DNA of 55,953 nucleotides from an uncultured Clostridia bacterium. GTDB lineage: Bacteria > Bacillota > Clostridia > Oscillospirales > Oscillospiraceae. Below are positions 1-8,133 of the stretch, in pieces. Positions within the stretch are counted from its first letter, which is position 1, and each line of letters opens with the position of its first letter. Location: the NCBI GenBank assembly GCA_945948185.1, contig CAMFAL010000005.1, positions 1-55,953 on the forward strand. The letters are read 5' to 3'. Both the position numbers and the translations under genes were made by a program. The notes under the pieces were generated by a model. The model was not told the DNA's origin. It did not search any database and saw only the letters and a list, made by a program, of their open reading frames with translations.

Positions 1-8
1 ATTACAAG

Positions 9-42
9 GGCCTTTTTGCTAACTTGGGCTAGCAAAAAGGCC
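9..42. repeat. 13-bp perfect inverted repeat (hairpin)
   Basis: Arms at 9-21 and 30-42 are perfect complements (GGCCTTTTTGCTA and its reverse complement) around an 8-base loop. Neither side is followed by a clear T-run outside the stem, so it is not a textbook terminator, although the A/T tracts within the arms resemble one. It could end a gene lying left of the window. Its role is unknown. Confidence 0.5.
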
Positions 43-87
43 GCACATTTCACCGCATTTGTCAAGCAATATTTTGAAAATAGTTCC

Positions 88-128
88 AAAAAATTTGGAC
101 ACCGCATTTCTGCGATGCCCAAATTTTC
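88..128 (-). terminator. Putative terminator of the FAD dehydrogenase gene
   Basis: On the minus strand an AAATTTGG-type stem, with an inner CGCA/TGCG stem, ends in a run of six T. It lies about 50 bases after the stop codon of the leftward gene at 179-1576. The stem is AT-rich, so this is a moderate call. Confidence 0.45.
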
Positions 129-178
129 TTATCTTAATGAAATTGCGGGAGGTCCCAGCGGTTTTCTATTTCTTTGGC

Positions 179-1576
179 TCAGCCTTCTTCGGCGATCTTG
201 CGGCCCATGAGGACGCCCATGATGGAGGCCATCATGAGGCCCCGGGTCCAGCCGGAGCTGTCGCCCAGGCAGTGCAGGCCCTTGAGGCTGGTGTTGAAGT
301 CGGCGTCCATCTTCACCCGGTTGGAGTAGAACTTCAGCTCGGGGGAATACAGCAGGGTCTCATAGGCGGCGAAGCCGGGGACCACGTAGTCCATAGCCTG
401 GATGAAGCCGATGATGTTGGTCATGGCCCGGTAGGGCATGGCGGCGGTGATGTCGCCGGCCACGGCGTCGGGCAGGGTAGGCCGGATGTTGGACTGGGCC
501 AGCTCCTTCTGCCAAGTGCGCTTGCCGTCCAGAATGTCGCCGAACCGCTGGACCAGGATCTGGCCGTTGGCCAGCATGTTGGTCAGCTCGCCTACCTTCT
601 GGGCGTAGGCGATGGGCTGGTTGAAGGGCACGCTGAAGTTGTGGGAGCAGAGGATGGAGAGGTTGGTGTTGTCGCTCTTCAGATCCTTGTAGGAATGGCC
701 GTTGACCACTGCCAGGTTGTTGTCGTAGTTCTCCTGGCTGACGAAGCCGCCAGGGTTCTGGCAGAAAGTGCGGACCTTGTTCTTGAAGGGCTTGGGATAG
801 CCCACCAGCTTGGACTCGTACAGCACCCGGTTCACCATCTCCATGACCTCATTGCGGACCTCCACCCGGACGCCGATATCCACGGTGCCGGGAGCATGAG
901 CGATATTGTGCTCGGCACAGAGCTTTTCCAGCCAATCGGCACCCCGGCGGCCAGTGGCAACCACCGTGTGCTTGGCATAGATCTCCAGGTCTTTCTTGCC
1001 GTTGGTGATGGAAACGCCCTTGCAGACCTCGTTTTCCAGGATCAGGTTGCGGCACTCATAGCCGAAGTACATCTCCACACCGTTTTCCTGCAGATACCTC
1101 TCAATGGCCAGGTAAATGTCCTGCGCCTTCTCCGTGCCCATGTGGCGGATGGGGCAGTCCACCAGCTTCAGCCCCGCATGAATAGCCCGCTTGCGGATTT
1201 CCTTCCGCTCTTCCTCATGCTCCAGACCCTCGATATGGGTATCCGCACCGAATTCCAGGTAGATTTTATCGGCGTAGTCGATGGTATCCTGGGCCAGGTC
1301 CTCGCCGATGAGGGAAGGCAGATCGCCGCCCACCTCATAGCTCAGAGACAGCTTGCCGTCGGAGAACGCACCCGCGCCGGAGAAACCAGTGGTGATGTGG
1401 CAGTAGGGCTTGCAGCTGACACACTTGCGGGTCTTGTCCTTGGGACAGTGACGGTTTTCAATGGCCTGCCCCTTTTCCACCATGATGATCTTCTGGTGGC
1501 TGCCCTTCTTGATCATTTCCAGGGCGGTGAAAATACCGGCGGGGCCGGCGCCGACAATGACAACATCTGTATTCAT
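179..1576 (-). CDS. NAD(P)/FAD-dependent dehydrogenase, COG2509-type
   Basis: This is a 465-residue cytosolic flavoprotein. An N-terminal FAD-binding Rossmann motif (VIVGAGPAGIFTA, residues 6-18) is followed by a glutamate-ended strand near residue 34, which would bind the ribose. A cysteine cluster at residues 44, 52, 55 and 59 (CX7CX2CX3C) precedes a second conserved block (TTGFSGAGAFSDGKL). An ATGRRGADW segment and a C-terminal GDSSGWTRGLMMAS motif close the FAD fold. The family (uncharacterized FAD-dependent dehydrogenases) has no firm substrate. It is last in a leftward group behind mltG and the U32 peptidase, separated from the latter by 28 bases with an AGGAGAG Shine-Dalgarno. Family assignment is firm; the reaction is unknown. 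Confidence 0.85.
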   Translation of the reverse strand: MNTDVVIVGAGPAGIFTALEMIKKGSHQKIIMVEKGQAIENRHCPKDKTRKCVSCKPYCHITTGFSGAGAFSDGKLSLSYEVGGDLPSLIGEDLAQDTIDYADKIYLEFGADTHIEGLEHEEERKEIRKRAIHAGLKLVDCPIRHMGTEKAQDIYLAIERYLQENGVEMYFGYECRNLILENEVCKGVSITNGKKDLEIYAKHTVVATGRRGADWLEKLCAEHNIAHAPGTVDIGVRVEVRNEVMEMVNRVLYESKLVGYPKPFKNKVRTFCQNPGGFVSQENYDNNLAVVNGHSYKDLKSDNTNLSILCSHNFSVPFNQPIAYAQKVGELTNMLANGQILVQRFGDILDGKRTWQKELAQSNIRPTLPDAVAGDITAAMPYRAMTNIIGFIQAMDYVVPGFAAYETLLYSPELKFYSNRVKMDADFNTSLKGLHCLGDSSGWTRGLMMASIMGVLMGRKIAEEG

Positions 1577-1604
1577 ATGGCTCTCTCCTTCTGTCGATTT
1601 CCGC

Positions 1605-2825
1605 TTATTTGGCGGATAGTTCCACGGCGTGACGCACCAGGGTGAAGGGCGGCACCTGCCGGGGCAGCTTCATGCGGAAGGTCATCTGGGGTGTACGGGG
1701 CTCTTCCAGGGGCTGGCCCTCGCCGTCCGTCATATCCGGGACGGTCATGGAGAAGGGCCGCAGGTGCGGACCAACCAGCTCCACGGTGTCCCCGGTCCGG
1801 AATTTGTTGCGGAGGGACAGGACAGCATTGCCTTCTTGGTCACATTCGGTGACAAGGGCAACTACCTGCCACTCCCTGATATAACGGGAGTTTGCATAAT
1901 ATTGGCCGGGGTGGCCGTAGTAAAAGCCTGTGGCGTAGGGGCGGTGGCTCACATGCTCCACCTCGTCCCGCCAGACGGGGTCCAGAGGCTTCCCCGCCGC
2001 CGCGTCATCCAGGCAGTGCCGGTAGGCCCCGGTAACAATGGCGGCGTAATAGGCGGATTTGGCCCGACCCTCGATCTTCAGGCTGGAAATACCAGCGTCG
2101 CACAGGTCCTCCAGATGGTCGATCATGCACATATCCCGGGAATTCAGAATGTAGGTGCCCTGGGCGTCCTCCTCGATGGGAAAATACTCTCCGGGGCGCT
2201 TTTCCTCCATCAGGGCGTACTGGTAGCGGCAGGGCTGGGCGCAGGCACCGCGGCTGGCGTCCCGCCCGGTCATATAGTTGCTCAGCAGGCACCGGCCGGA
2301 GTAGCTGACACACATGGCGCCGTGGACAAAGGTCTCCAGCTCCAGCTCCGCCGGGATCTTCTCCCGGATGGTGCGGATCTCCTCCAGACTCAGTTCCCGG
2401 GCCAGCACAACCCGAGAGGCACCCAGGTCGTACCACGCCCTGGCCGTCTCGTAGTTGCAGACGCTGGCCTGGGTGGAGACGTGGCGGCGGCAGTTGGGGG
2501 CATACTTTCCCGCCAGGGTGAAGGCACCCAGATCCGCCACGATCAGGGCGTCCACCCCCGCGTCGTTCAGAAGCTCCAAGTGCTCCGGAAGCCGGGAGAC
2601 TTCATCATTCCGGGGCATGGTGTTGATGGTGCAGTAGGTTCGGGCGCCGTGGTCATGGGCAAAGCGGACCGCCTGGCGTAGCTCCTCCGGCGTAAAGTTG
2701 CCGGCAAAGGCCCGCATGCCGAAGTCGGTGCCGGCCAGATACACGGCGTCCGCGCCGTAAAGGACGGCCATGTGCAGCCGTTCCATATCCCCCGCGGGGG
2801 CCAGAATCTCAGGTTTCTTTCTCAT
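1605..2825 (-). CDS. Peptidase U32 family protein
   Basis: This 406-residue protein starts with the U32 hallmark (KPEILAPAGDMERL) and a TIM-barrel segment (YGADAVYLAG). It carries the family signature with conserved cysteines (ETFVHGAMCVSYSGRCLLSN ... GRDASRGACAQPCR). U32 proteins include collagenase-like proteases and the tRNA or ubiquinone hydroxylation factors RlhA, TrhP and UbiU/V. In Firmicutes the mltG-adjacent U32 pair is linked to 5-hydroxyuridine formation in tRNA (TrhP-type), so a role in tRNA modification is plausible. I chose ATG at 2825, just after the mltG stop. An in-frame TTG at 2837 would overlap mltG. Only one U32 gene is present here, whereas a pair is common. Confidence 0.85.
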   Translation of the reverse strand: MRKKPEILAPAGDMERLHMAVLYGADAVYLAGTDFGMRAFAGNFTPEELRQAVRFAHDHGARTYCTINTMPRNDEVSRLPEHLELLNDAGVDALIVADLGAFTLAGKYAPNCRRHVSTQASVCNYETARAWYDLGASRVVLARELSLEEIRTIREKIPAELELETFVHGAMCVSYSGRCLLSNYMTGRDASRGACAQPCRYQYALMEEKRPGEYFPIEEDAQGTYILNSRDMCMIDHLEDLCDAGISSLKIEGRAKSAYYAAIVTGAYRHCLDDAAAGKPLDPVWRDEVEHVSHRPYATGFYYGHPGQYYANSRYIREWQVVALVTECDQEGNAVLSLRNKFRTGDTVELVGPHLRPFSMTVPDMTDGEGQPLEEPRTPQMTFRMKLPRQVPPFTLVRHAVELSAK

Positions 2826-2826
2826 G

Positions 2827-3981
2827 TCAGTTTCCAATATACTCGCTGCTGTTGACGAAGTTCAGGTGGTCCTGATAGTTGGTGAAGAAGCGATGCCGGT
2901 GATCCTTGGCCAGGGCGTAATAGTAATAGTCCGTGGTCTCCGGCTCCAGAGCGGCCTGGATGGAAGCCATGCCCGGATTTGCGATGGCTGTGGGAGGCAG
3001 GCCAGCCTTCTTATAGAGGTTATAAGGGGAATCCGTCTCCTTGTCGCTGTTGGTGATGGCACCCTCGTGGTCCGGCAGGGCATACAGCAGAGATGCGTCA
3101 ATCTGCAGATATCCGTAGGTGCCGCCCTTGTCACCGGGACCCTCCAGACGGTTGTAGATCACAGAGGCGATCTTGCCGTGGTCTGTTCCGTCAGTCTCCT
3201 TTTCGATCAGAGAGGCGATAGTGACAATCTTCTGCAGATCATAGCCCCGCTCCTTGGCCTGGGCCAGCAGGTCGTCGTCCAGCCTGCTGTTGAAGGTGGC
3301 AATCATCTTGTTCAGAGCCGCGGAGGCCTTGCCGTTCACATAGAACTCATAGGTGTCCGGGAAGAGGTAGCCCTCCAGGCGGCTGATGTCCTCTGTCTCG
3401 TTGTCGATAAAATCATAGTTGAAGTTGTAGGTCTGGGCGGCCTTCAGCAGGTCCTCCTTGCTGCTGACATTGTTCTTGGCCAGCAGCTCGATGGTCTCCG
3501 CCACCGTGTAGCCCTCCGGAATGGTGACCCGGACGGTCTCCGCCGTCATATTGCCGGAGGTACTCCGCATTCCCACAATAAGAGCCCGGTAGTCCATCTC
3601 CGTATTGAGGGTATACGTCCCCATACCGATTTTCTCCTCGGCATGGGCGAAGTTCGCAAACAGGCGGAAGAACCATTTATAGTTGATGAGCCCCGCCTCT
3701 TCCAGCTTGTCCGCCACGGTGCTCACCGTATCCTCAGCAGTAATCTGGATGGTCTCCTCCTTGTACTCCTTGTTGAAGGCGCACAGGTCAGAGGCCAACA
3801 GCCAGCCCACGCCTGCCAGCAGGGCCGAGGTGACCAGCACAAACAGGATATACAGCAGCGGATTGATCCGCTTCCTTCTCTTTCTCTTACGGCTCTTGCG
3901 GGATACCTGCCGGGGCTGTTCGCTCCTGCGGACCTGCTCCGCGTCCCAGCTGGCGGTATCGCCGCGCTTGTAATCAGCCAT
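2827..3981 (-). CDS. mltG: Endolytic transglycosylase MltG (YceG-like)
   Basis: MltG cleaves nascent peptidoglycan strands at the membrane and sets glycan length. The 384-residue product has a basic cytoplasmic N-terminus (RKSRKRKRRKR), one membrane anchor (about residues 41-64, LLYILFVLVTSALLAGVGWL), a LysM-like region, and the YceG domain. Visible motifs are LEGYLFPDTYEF, the catalytic-Glu block (IASLIEKET) and the C-terminal NPGMASIQAAL. The ATG at 3981 has GGAGG six bases upstream and is preferred over the in-frame ATG at 3993. It is followed at once by the U32 gene, so both are probably co-transcribed. Confidence 0.93.
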   Translation of the reverse strand: MADYKRGDTASWDAEQVRRSEQPRQVSRKSRKRKRRKRINPLLYILFVLVTSALLAGVGWLLASDLCAFNKEYKEETIQITAEDTVSTVADKLEEAGLINYKWFFRLFANFAHAEEKIGMGTYTLNTEMDYRALIVGMRSTSGNMTAETVRVTIPEGYTVAETIELLAKNNVSSKEDLLKAAQTYNFNYDFIDNETEDISRLEGYLFPDTYEFYVNGKASAALNKMIATFNSRLDDDLLAQAKERGYDLQKIVTIASLIEKETDGTDHGKIASVIYNRLEGPGDKGGTYGYLQIDASLLYALPDHEGAITNSDKETDSPYNLYKKAGLPPTAIANPGMASIQAALEPETTDYYYYALAKDHRHRFFTNYQDHLNFVNSSEYIGN

Positions 3982-4120
3982 GGAAACCTCCATTTCTCTT
4001 CGCCAGTTCCTGCGAAGGCACGCGATCTTTCTTTCCCGTCTCTCCGGGTTTTTTCAGGTGGCCAGGCTCCATTACAGGCTCCCGGCGCATAGAATGTCTT
4101 AACAAAGTGAGGTGACAATC

Positions 4121-4276
4121 ATGTGGTTTAACAATGGAAACAACGACTGTTCCTGCCTGTGGCTTATCATCATCGTCATTCTGCTCTTCTGCTGCTGCGG
4201 CAGCTCCTGGGGCGGCAATTGCTGCTGCGGCCATGACCATGACCGTGACTGCGACCGCGGAGACAGCTGCTGCTGA
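4121..4276 (+). CDS. Cysteine-rich membrane micro-protein (51 aa)
   Basis: A 51-codon gene with a GTGAGGTG Shine-Dalgarno just upstream. The product starts MWFNNGNNDCSC, has a hydrophobic core (CLWLIIIVILLFCCCG) and ends in a Cys/His/Asp-rich tail (NCCCGHDHDRDCDRGDSCC). Eleven of the 51 residues are cysteine, in CC and CCC runs. Similar short proteins in Clostridia are often labelled chorion-class high-cysteine proteins or left unnamed; their role is unknown, with metal binding or spore surface location suggested by composition only. It lies between leftward mltG and tmk and has its own terminator. A GCATAGAAT stretch at about 4086-4094 resembles a sporulation sigma (E/K) -10 element, but no convincing -35 is visible. 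Confidence 0.75.
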   Translation: MWFNNGNNDCSCLWLIIIVILLFCCCGSSWGGNCCCGHDHDRDCDRGDSCC

Positions 4277-4290
4277 CAGCCGTGGGAAAG

Positions 4291-4313
4291 CGGGACGCCG
4301 GGCGTCCCGTTTT
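4291..4313 (+). terminator. Rho-independent terminator after the Cys-rich gene
   Basis: A GC-rich inverted repeat CGGGACG/CGTCCCG (4291-4297 and 4303-4309, 5-base loop) is followed by TTTT. It sits 14 bases after the stop of the rightward micro-protein gene and 24 bases before the 3' end of the oppositely oriented tmk. Confidence 0.75.
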
Positions 4314-4337
4314 CTTCCTTCCGGAACGGGACAGGCC

Positions 4338-5003
4338 TTACAGCAGATTCTTCACCAGATCATACACCTGCTGGTGGATATCCTCCGGGGTCCGGGGCGC
4401 ACCGTCTCTTGCACAGTTGACCACGGACCAGCCGCACTCCTTGGCAATCTCTCCGGCATTGGACCGGCAGTTCTTTAAATACACCTCATCCTGCTCATGG
4501 ATGTCCGCGTGGGTGCCGGTGGCCTGCTCCCGTTGGCGCATCATCCGCTCTGCGATCTCCGTAGGCATATCCAGATAGATCACCAGGTCCGGCTTCGGCA
4601 GGCCCAGCTTTCCGTATTCCAGATCAAACAGCCAGTCCAAATATTCCTTTCGTTGGTACTCCGGCAGCTTGGAGGCCTGGTGGACAGCGTTGGAGGTGGT
4701 GTAGCGGTCTGCCACGATCAGTCCACCACTCTCATAGAAGTCTCCCCAGTCCTGCTTATAGGAGGCATAGCGGTCCATGGAGAAAAACATGGAAGCAGCG
4801 AAGGCGTTCACATCGCCGGGGTGTTTTCCCAAATTACCATCCAGGTACTCCTGGACCATAGCGGCGGAGGGCTTTCCGTACCGGGGAAAGTTGATCTCCC
4901 GGAAGGGGTTCCTCTCCTCTTCCAGACGGCGGCACAGGAGCTTGGCCTGGGTGGCCTTGCCGGACCCATCGGTCCCTTCAAATACGATCAGTTTTCCACT
5001 CAT
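4338..5003 (-). CDS. tmk: Thymidylate kinase
   Basis: Phosphorylates dTMP to dTDP in DNA precursor synthesis. The 221-residue product has the P-loop EGTDGSGKATQ (residues 9-19), the NFPRYGKPSA dTMP-binding block, the DRY-type motif (VADRYTTSNAVHQ) and the LID region (MMRQREQATGTHADIHE). Its DLVIYLDMP segment is typical. The start ATG at 5003 overlaps the stop of the upstream glycosyltransferase gene by 4 bases (ATGA), indicating translational coupling. Alanine replaces the usual serine after the P-loop lysine, which is tolerated in clostridial members. Confidence 0.92.
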   Translation of the reverse strand: MSGKLIVFEGTDGSGKATQAKLLCRRLEEERNPFREINFPRYGKPSAAMVQEYLDGNLGKHPGDVNAFAASMFFSMDRYASYKQDWGDFYESGGLIVADRYTTSNAVHQASKLPEYQRKEYLDWLFDLEYGKLGLPKPDLVIYLDMPTEIAERMMRQREQATGTHADIHEQDEVYLKNCRSNAGEIAKECGWSVVNCARDGAPRTPEDIHQQVYDLVKNLL

Positions 5004-5719
5004 TTCTTTTTCTTCTCCTGCTTGACATGGACCAGGAACAGGGGCAGCTTCATCATGCGGCCAATGCGTTTCGGCTCCTTGCAGAGACGGTAGAACCACT
5101 CCAGGCCATGATCGGACCAGAATTTTGGTGCCCGTTCCACAACGCCGGCAAACACGTCCAGGCTGCCGCCCAGACCGCACAGCAGACGGGTGCCGGTGGC
5201 AGGGCCGTTCTTCCGCATCCAAAGCTCCTGCTTGGGAGCACCCAGGCACACGAACACGCAGTCCGCGCCGCTGGAGGCGATGGCTTCCACAATGGGGCCG
5301 TCCTCTTTGAAATAGCCGTCATGGGTCCCGGCAATCTTCAATCCGGGGTACTGTGCCGCCAACTTTTCCGCCGCCTGCTCCGCCACGCCCGGCTTGGCGC
5401 CCAGCAGATAGAGGGATAAACCCTCCCCTGCCATTCTTTCCATCAGATGCCCAGCAAATTCAATGCCAGGGGTCTTTTCCTTCAAAGGCGTCCCCAGCAT
5501 GGCGGCACCCTTGATGACGCCGATGCCGTCCGGCAGCACCAGGTCCGCGCTGTTAACAGCCTCCCTGGCCGCCGGGTCCTGCCGGCAGACCTCCACAATC
5601 TCCGGGTTCGGCGTCACCACAACATGAGCGCCCGGCTGGTGCATCAGCTCCATGGCCCGGTCCACCGCTTCTCCCATGGTCACATTATCAAAACCGACGC
5701 CCAAAACGTCGATACGCAT
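5000..5719 (-). CDS. WecG/TagA/CpsF family glycosyltransferase
   Basis: This 239-residue GT26 family enzyme shows the family motifs TPNPEIVEVCRQDP, DLVLPDGIGVIKGA, YLLGAKPG and CVFVCLGAPKQELWM. Known members add ManNAc or ManNAcA to lipid-linked GlcNAc (TagA in wall teichoic acid, WecG in enterobacterial common antigen). The window also encodes the enzymes for the earlier steps, a TagO-like GlcNAc-1-phosphate transferase (33129-34265) and a UDP-GlcNAc 2-epimerase (31983-33128), so a role in a wall-linked glycan is a reasonable inference. It has a GAGGTG ribosome site and its own promoter, and is coupled to tmk. Confidence 0.88.
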   Translation of the reverse strand: MRIDVLGVGFDNVTMGEAVDRAMELMHQPGAHVVVTPNPEIVEVCRQDPAAREAVNSADLVLPDGIGVIKGAAMLGTPLKEKTPGIEFAGHLMERMAGEGLSLYLLGAKPGVAEQAAEKLAAQYPGLKIAGTHDGYFKEDGPIVEAIASSGADCVFVCLGAPKQELWMRKNGPATGTRLLCGLGGSLDVFAGVVERAPKFWSDHGLEWFYRLCKEPKRIGRMMKLPLFLVHVKQEKKKK

Positions 5720-5753
5720 AGGATCACCTCACTACATACTCATACAGTTTGAA

Positions 5754-5783
5754 AGTATACCACAAAGGTCTGCCTTTGTCCAA
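5754..5783 (-). promoter_or_regulatory. Sigma-A promoter of the tagA-like/tmk operon, with palindrome
   Basis: On the minus strand, -35 TTGGAC (5778-5783) and -10 TATACT (5754-5759) are 18 bases apart. The spacer contains a perfect 7-bp inverted repeat ACAAAGG-tctg-CCTTTGT (5762-5779 on the plus strand), placed where a regulator could block RNA polymerase. Confidence 0.6.
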
Positions 5784-5814
5784 CCCAAAAATCAACAAGC
5801 CCTCCCTGTTGGAC

Positions 5815-5846
5815 CGCAAAAACGGGGAGGCAGAATGCCTCCCCGG
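5815..5846 (-). terminator. Terminator of the EamA transporter gene
   Basis: A 10-bp GC-rich stem (CGGGGAGGCA, 5823-5832, with 5836-5845) has a 3-base loop and is followed on the minus strand by TTTTTG. It lies 18 bases after the transporter stop codon. Confidence 0.85.
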
Positions 5847-5862
5847 TCTCTCATTTGCGGTT

Positions 5863-6768
5863 TTACACCTCGGCACAGGCGGGCTTTTTTCGCTCCGGCA
5901 CCTGGGCCAGCACCACGGCCACCAGCATCAGCACGCAGCCGAAGTACTCCTTGCCGCTCATCTGGTCGTGTAGGATGACAGCTCCCGCCAGGGTAGCGAA
6001 CACGGACTCCAGGCTCAGCAACAGGGACACCACCGTGGGGTTGGAGTCCTTCTGAGCCAGGATCTGGAGGGTGTAGGCCACGCCGCTGGAGAAGATACCC
6101 ACGTACAAAATGGGCCCCAGGCACATACCCAGTGCCTCCAGAGAGGGTCTCTCTGTGGCGATCATGCCCATGGCGGACAGCACCGTCACCACCAGGAACT
6201 GCATGCAGGACAGCTCCACGCCGTCCACCGTCTGGGTGAAGTGGTCAATCACCAAAATGTGGGCTGAGAAGCAGAAGGCACACAGCAGAATATAGAAGTC
6301 GCCGCTGGTGATGGTGAAGCCCTCCGTGATGCAGAGGCAGTACAGGCCCACCACCGCCAGGGCCACGCTGATCCAGATGGTCCGGGGAGCCTTTTTCCTC
6401 AAAAATACGCCCAGAATGGGCACAATGACGATGTACAGGGCCGTGATGAACCCGGCCTTGCCGCTGGTGGTGGTCTCCAGGCCCTTCTGCTGCAGAAAGC
6501 TGGCCACCGTCAGAGCCACGCCGCAGCAGGTTCCGCCCACCGCCAGGTCCTTCCAGGAGCGGGTGGCACTCTCCACGATCCCCTTCTGCACCTTGCGGCG
6601 CACCAGACACAGAACCAGCAAAAACAAAAAGGCGATAGCCGACCGAGCGGCATTGAAGGTGAAGGGCTCCACATAGTCGGCGCCCACACTCTGGGCCACG
6701 AAGGCGGTACCCCAGATGAAAGCTGCCAGCACCGGCAGCACATTTTGACGAATCCGATTGACTTTCAT
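5863..6768 (-). CDS. EamA/DMT-family transporter
   Basis: A 301-residue integral membrane protein with about ten hydrophobic segments in two homologous halves, as in the drug/metabolite transporter superfamily. The N-terminal half starts LPVLAAFIWGTAFVAQSVG and the second half contains SFCFSAHILVIDHFTQTVDG and the SLESVFATLAGAVILHDQM motif typical of EamA repeats. The substrate cannot be told from sequence; family members export amino acids or metabolites. The C-terminus is a short basic tail (PERKKPACAEV). It is a single gene with its own terminator, divergent from the mpg operon. Confidence 0.88.
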   Translation of the reverse strand: MKVNRIRQNVLPVLAAFIWGTAFVAQSVGADYVEPFTFNAARSAIAFLFLLVLCLVRRKVQKGIVESATRSWKDLAVGGTCCGVALTVASFLQQKGLETTTSGKAGFITALYIVIVPILGVFLRKKAPRTIWISVALAVVGLYCLCITEGFTITSGDFYILLCAFCFSAHILVIDHFTQTVDGVELSCMQFLVVTVLSAMGMIATERPSLEALGMCLGPILYVGIFSSGVAYTLQILAQKDSNPTVVSLLLSLESVFATLAGAVILHDQMSGKEYFGCVLMLVAVVLAQVPERKKPACAEV

Positions 6769-6772
6769 AGGC

Positions 6773-6801
6773 TTGCTCCGTTTTCTGTTCCATGGTATAC
6801 T
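6773..6801 (+). promoter_or_regulatory. Sigma-A promoter of the mpg operon
   Basis: TTGCTC (6773-6778), a 17-base spacer and TATACT (6796-6801) preceded by TGG, giving an extended -10. It lies 55 bases upstream of the mpg start. Confidence 0.6.
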
Positions 6802-6855
6802 GAATTGTATCTCTTAAAGACACAACGCATGAAATTTTAGCACAGGGGTGAGAAA

Positions 6856-7476
6856 ATGGCAAGACTTTCCCGTGAATTCTATACCGGCGACACGGTGGAA
6901 ATTGCCCGGGCGCTGCTTGGCAAATACCTGGTGCGCAGGCTGCCGGACGGCACGGTGCTGGCGGGACGCCTGACGGAGACGGAGGCATACGTCGGCCGCT
7001 GCGACAAAGCCTGCCATGCCTACAACTACCGCCGCACAGAACGTACAGCCACCCTGTTCGGCCCACCGGGCCGCGCCTATATCTATTTCATCTACGGCAT
7101 GTACCACTGTCTCAACGTGGTGACGGAGCCGGAGGGTGAGCCCGCCGCCGTGCTGATCCGGGCCATGGAGCCCGTAGCCGGAACGGATGCCATCCGCCGC
7201 CTGCGGTTTGTGGACAAGCCCCTGACCTCCTACCGGAAAAAGAACTTTCTCAACGGTCCCGGCAAGCTCTGCATGGGACTGGCCCTCACCAAAGCGGAAA
7301 ACGGGCTGGACCTGACAGAGGACACCCTGTATCTCTGCGACTCTCCCCTGGACTTCGGTGCTCCACTGGCGGAGCTCCCCAAAGAACGCATCTGTGCCGG
7401 TCCCCGTATCGGCATTGACTACGCCGAAGAGGCTAAAGACTTTCCCTGGCGCTTCTGGCTGGAAAAGGAGGCATAA
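6856..7476 (+). CDS. DNA-3-methyladenine glycosylase (AAG/Mpg family)
   Basis: Removes alkylated purines and hypoxanthine from DNA to start base excision repair. The 206-residue product matches the AAG fold: LGKYLVRR, RLTETEAYVGRCDKACHA (with the catalytic Glu in the ETEAY motif), the YIYFIYGMYHCLNVV block and a C-terminal GPRIGIDYAEEAKDFPWRF. The Shine-Dalgarno is AGGGGTGAG. It is the first gene of a rightward group with an HAD hydrolase 3 bases downstream and a transglutaminase-like gene. Confidence 0.93.
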   Translation: MARLSREFYTGDTVEIARALLGKYLVRRLPDGTVLAGRLTETEAYVGRCDKACHAYNYRRTERTATLFGPPGRAYIYFIYGMYHCLNVVTEPEGEPAAVLIRAMEPVAGTDAIRRLRFVDKPLTSYRKKNFLNGPGKLCMGLALTKAENGLDLTEDTLYLCDSPLDFGAPLAELPKERICAGPRIGIDYAEEAKDFPWRFWLEKEA

Positions 7477-7479
7477 ACC

Positions 7480-8133
7480 ATGTTTTTCTTTGATCTGGAC
7501 GGCACACTCATCGACTCCAACGGTATCTGGAAGCAGGTGGACCGGGACTTTCTAGCCCGCCGGGGACTCCCCTACTCCCGGGCCTATTTTGAGGGCGTGG
7601 CTCACACCGCGCTGCCTCTGGCGGCGGAATTCACCAAGGAATTCTGCCATTTGGAGGAATCCTGCCAGGAGATCATTGACGAGTGGATGGAGATGTCCCG
7701 GGGCATGTATGCCAAAGTGCCCCTGAAGCCCGGCGTCCGTGCCTACCTGAAGCAGTGCAAATCGGAAGGCCGGCGGATGGCGGTGGTGACCTCCAGCGTG
7801 CCGGAGCACTGCTATACCGCCCTGAAGAAGCTGGATATCGAGAAGTACTTTGAAAATGTCACCTTTGCCCAGCAGGCCGGGATGCACAAAAAGGACCCCG
7901 ACGTCTGGCTGGCCGCCGCGGCGAAGAACGGCGTCCGTCCGGAGGACTGCACCGTCTTTGACGACAGTCTGGCTGCCTGCTGGGGCGCCCGGGCCGCCCG
8001 GATGCGGGTGGTGGGCGTCCACGACAGCTTCTTCAACCGGGATGAAAAAGAGATGCGAGCTTTCTGCGATGTCTATATCGACAGCTTTGAGGAACTGCTG
8101 TACTCTCCGGAACAGAAGGCACGATGGAAATGA
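7480..8133 (+). CDS. HAD-superfamily hydrolase
   Basis: A 217-residue HAD phosphatase with all four motifs: motif I FFDLDGTLIDS at the N-terminus, motif II VVTSS (near residue 106), the conserved lysine in GMHKKDPDVW, and motif IV TVFDDSLAACWGAR. A helical cap domain follows motif I, as in the phosphoglycolate phosphatase/beta-phosphoglucomutase subgroup. Motif IV has DDS where many have EDS. The substrate is unknown. It follows mpg by 3 bases and its end overlaps the next gene by 10 bases, so the three genes are likely one transcript. Confidence 0.88.
   Translation: MFFFDLDGTLIDSNGIWKQVDRDFLARRGLPYSRAYFEGVAHTALPLAAEFTKEFCHLEESCQEIIDEWMEMSRGMYAKVPLKPGVRAYLKQCKSEGRRMAVVTSSVPEHCYTALKKLDIEKYFENVTFAQQAGMHKKDPDVWLAAAAKNGVRPEDCTVFDDSLAACWGARAARMRVVGVHDSFFNRDEKEMRAFCDVYIDSFEELLYSPEQKARWK

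Noticed and set aside
59-1645. Long rightward open frame opposite the FAD dehydrogenase gene.
   Set aside because: It mirrors the leftward gene, whose protein carries clear FAD motifs. The His/Val/Leu/Gly-rich reading is typical of the reverse strand in GC-rich genes.
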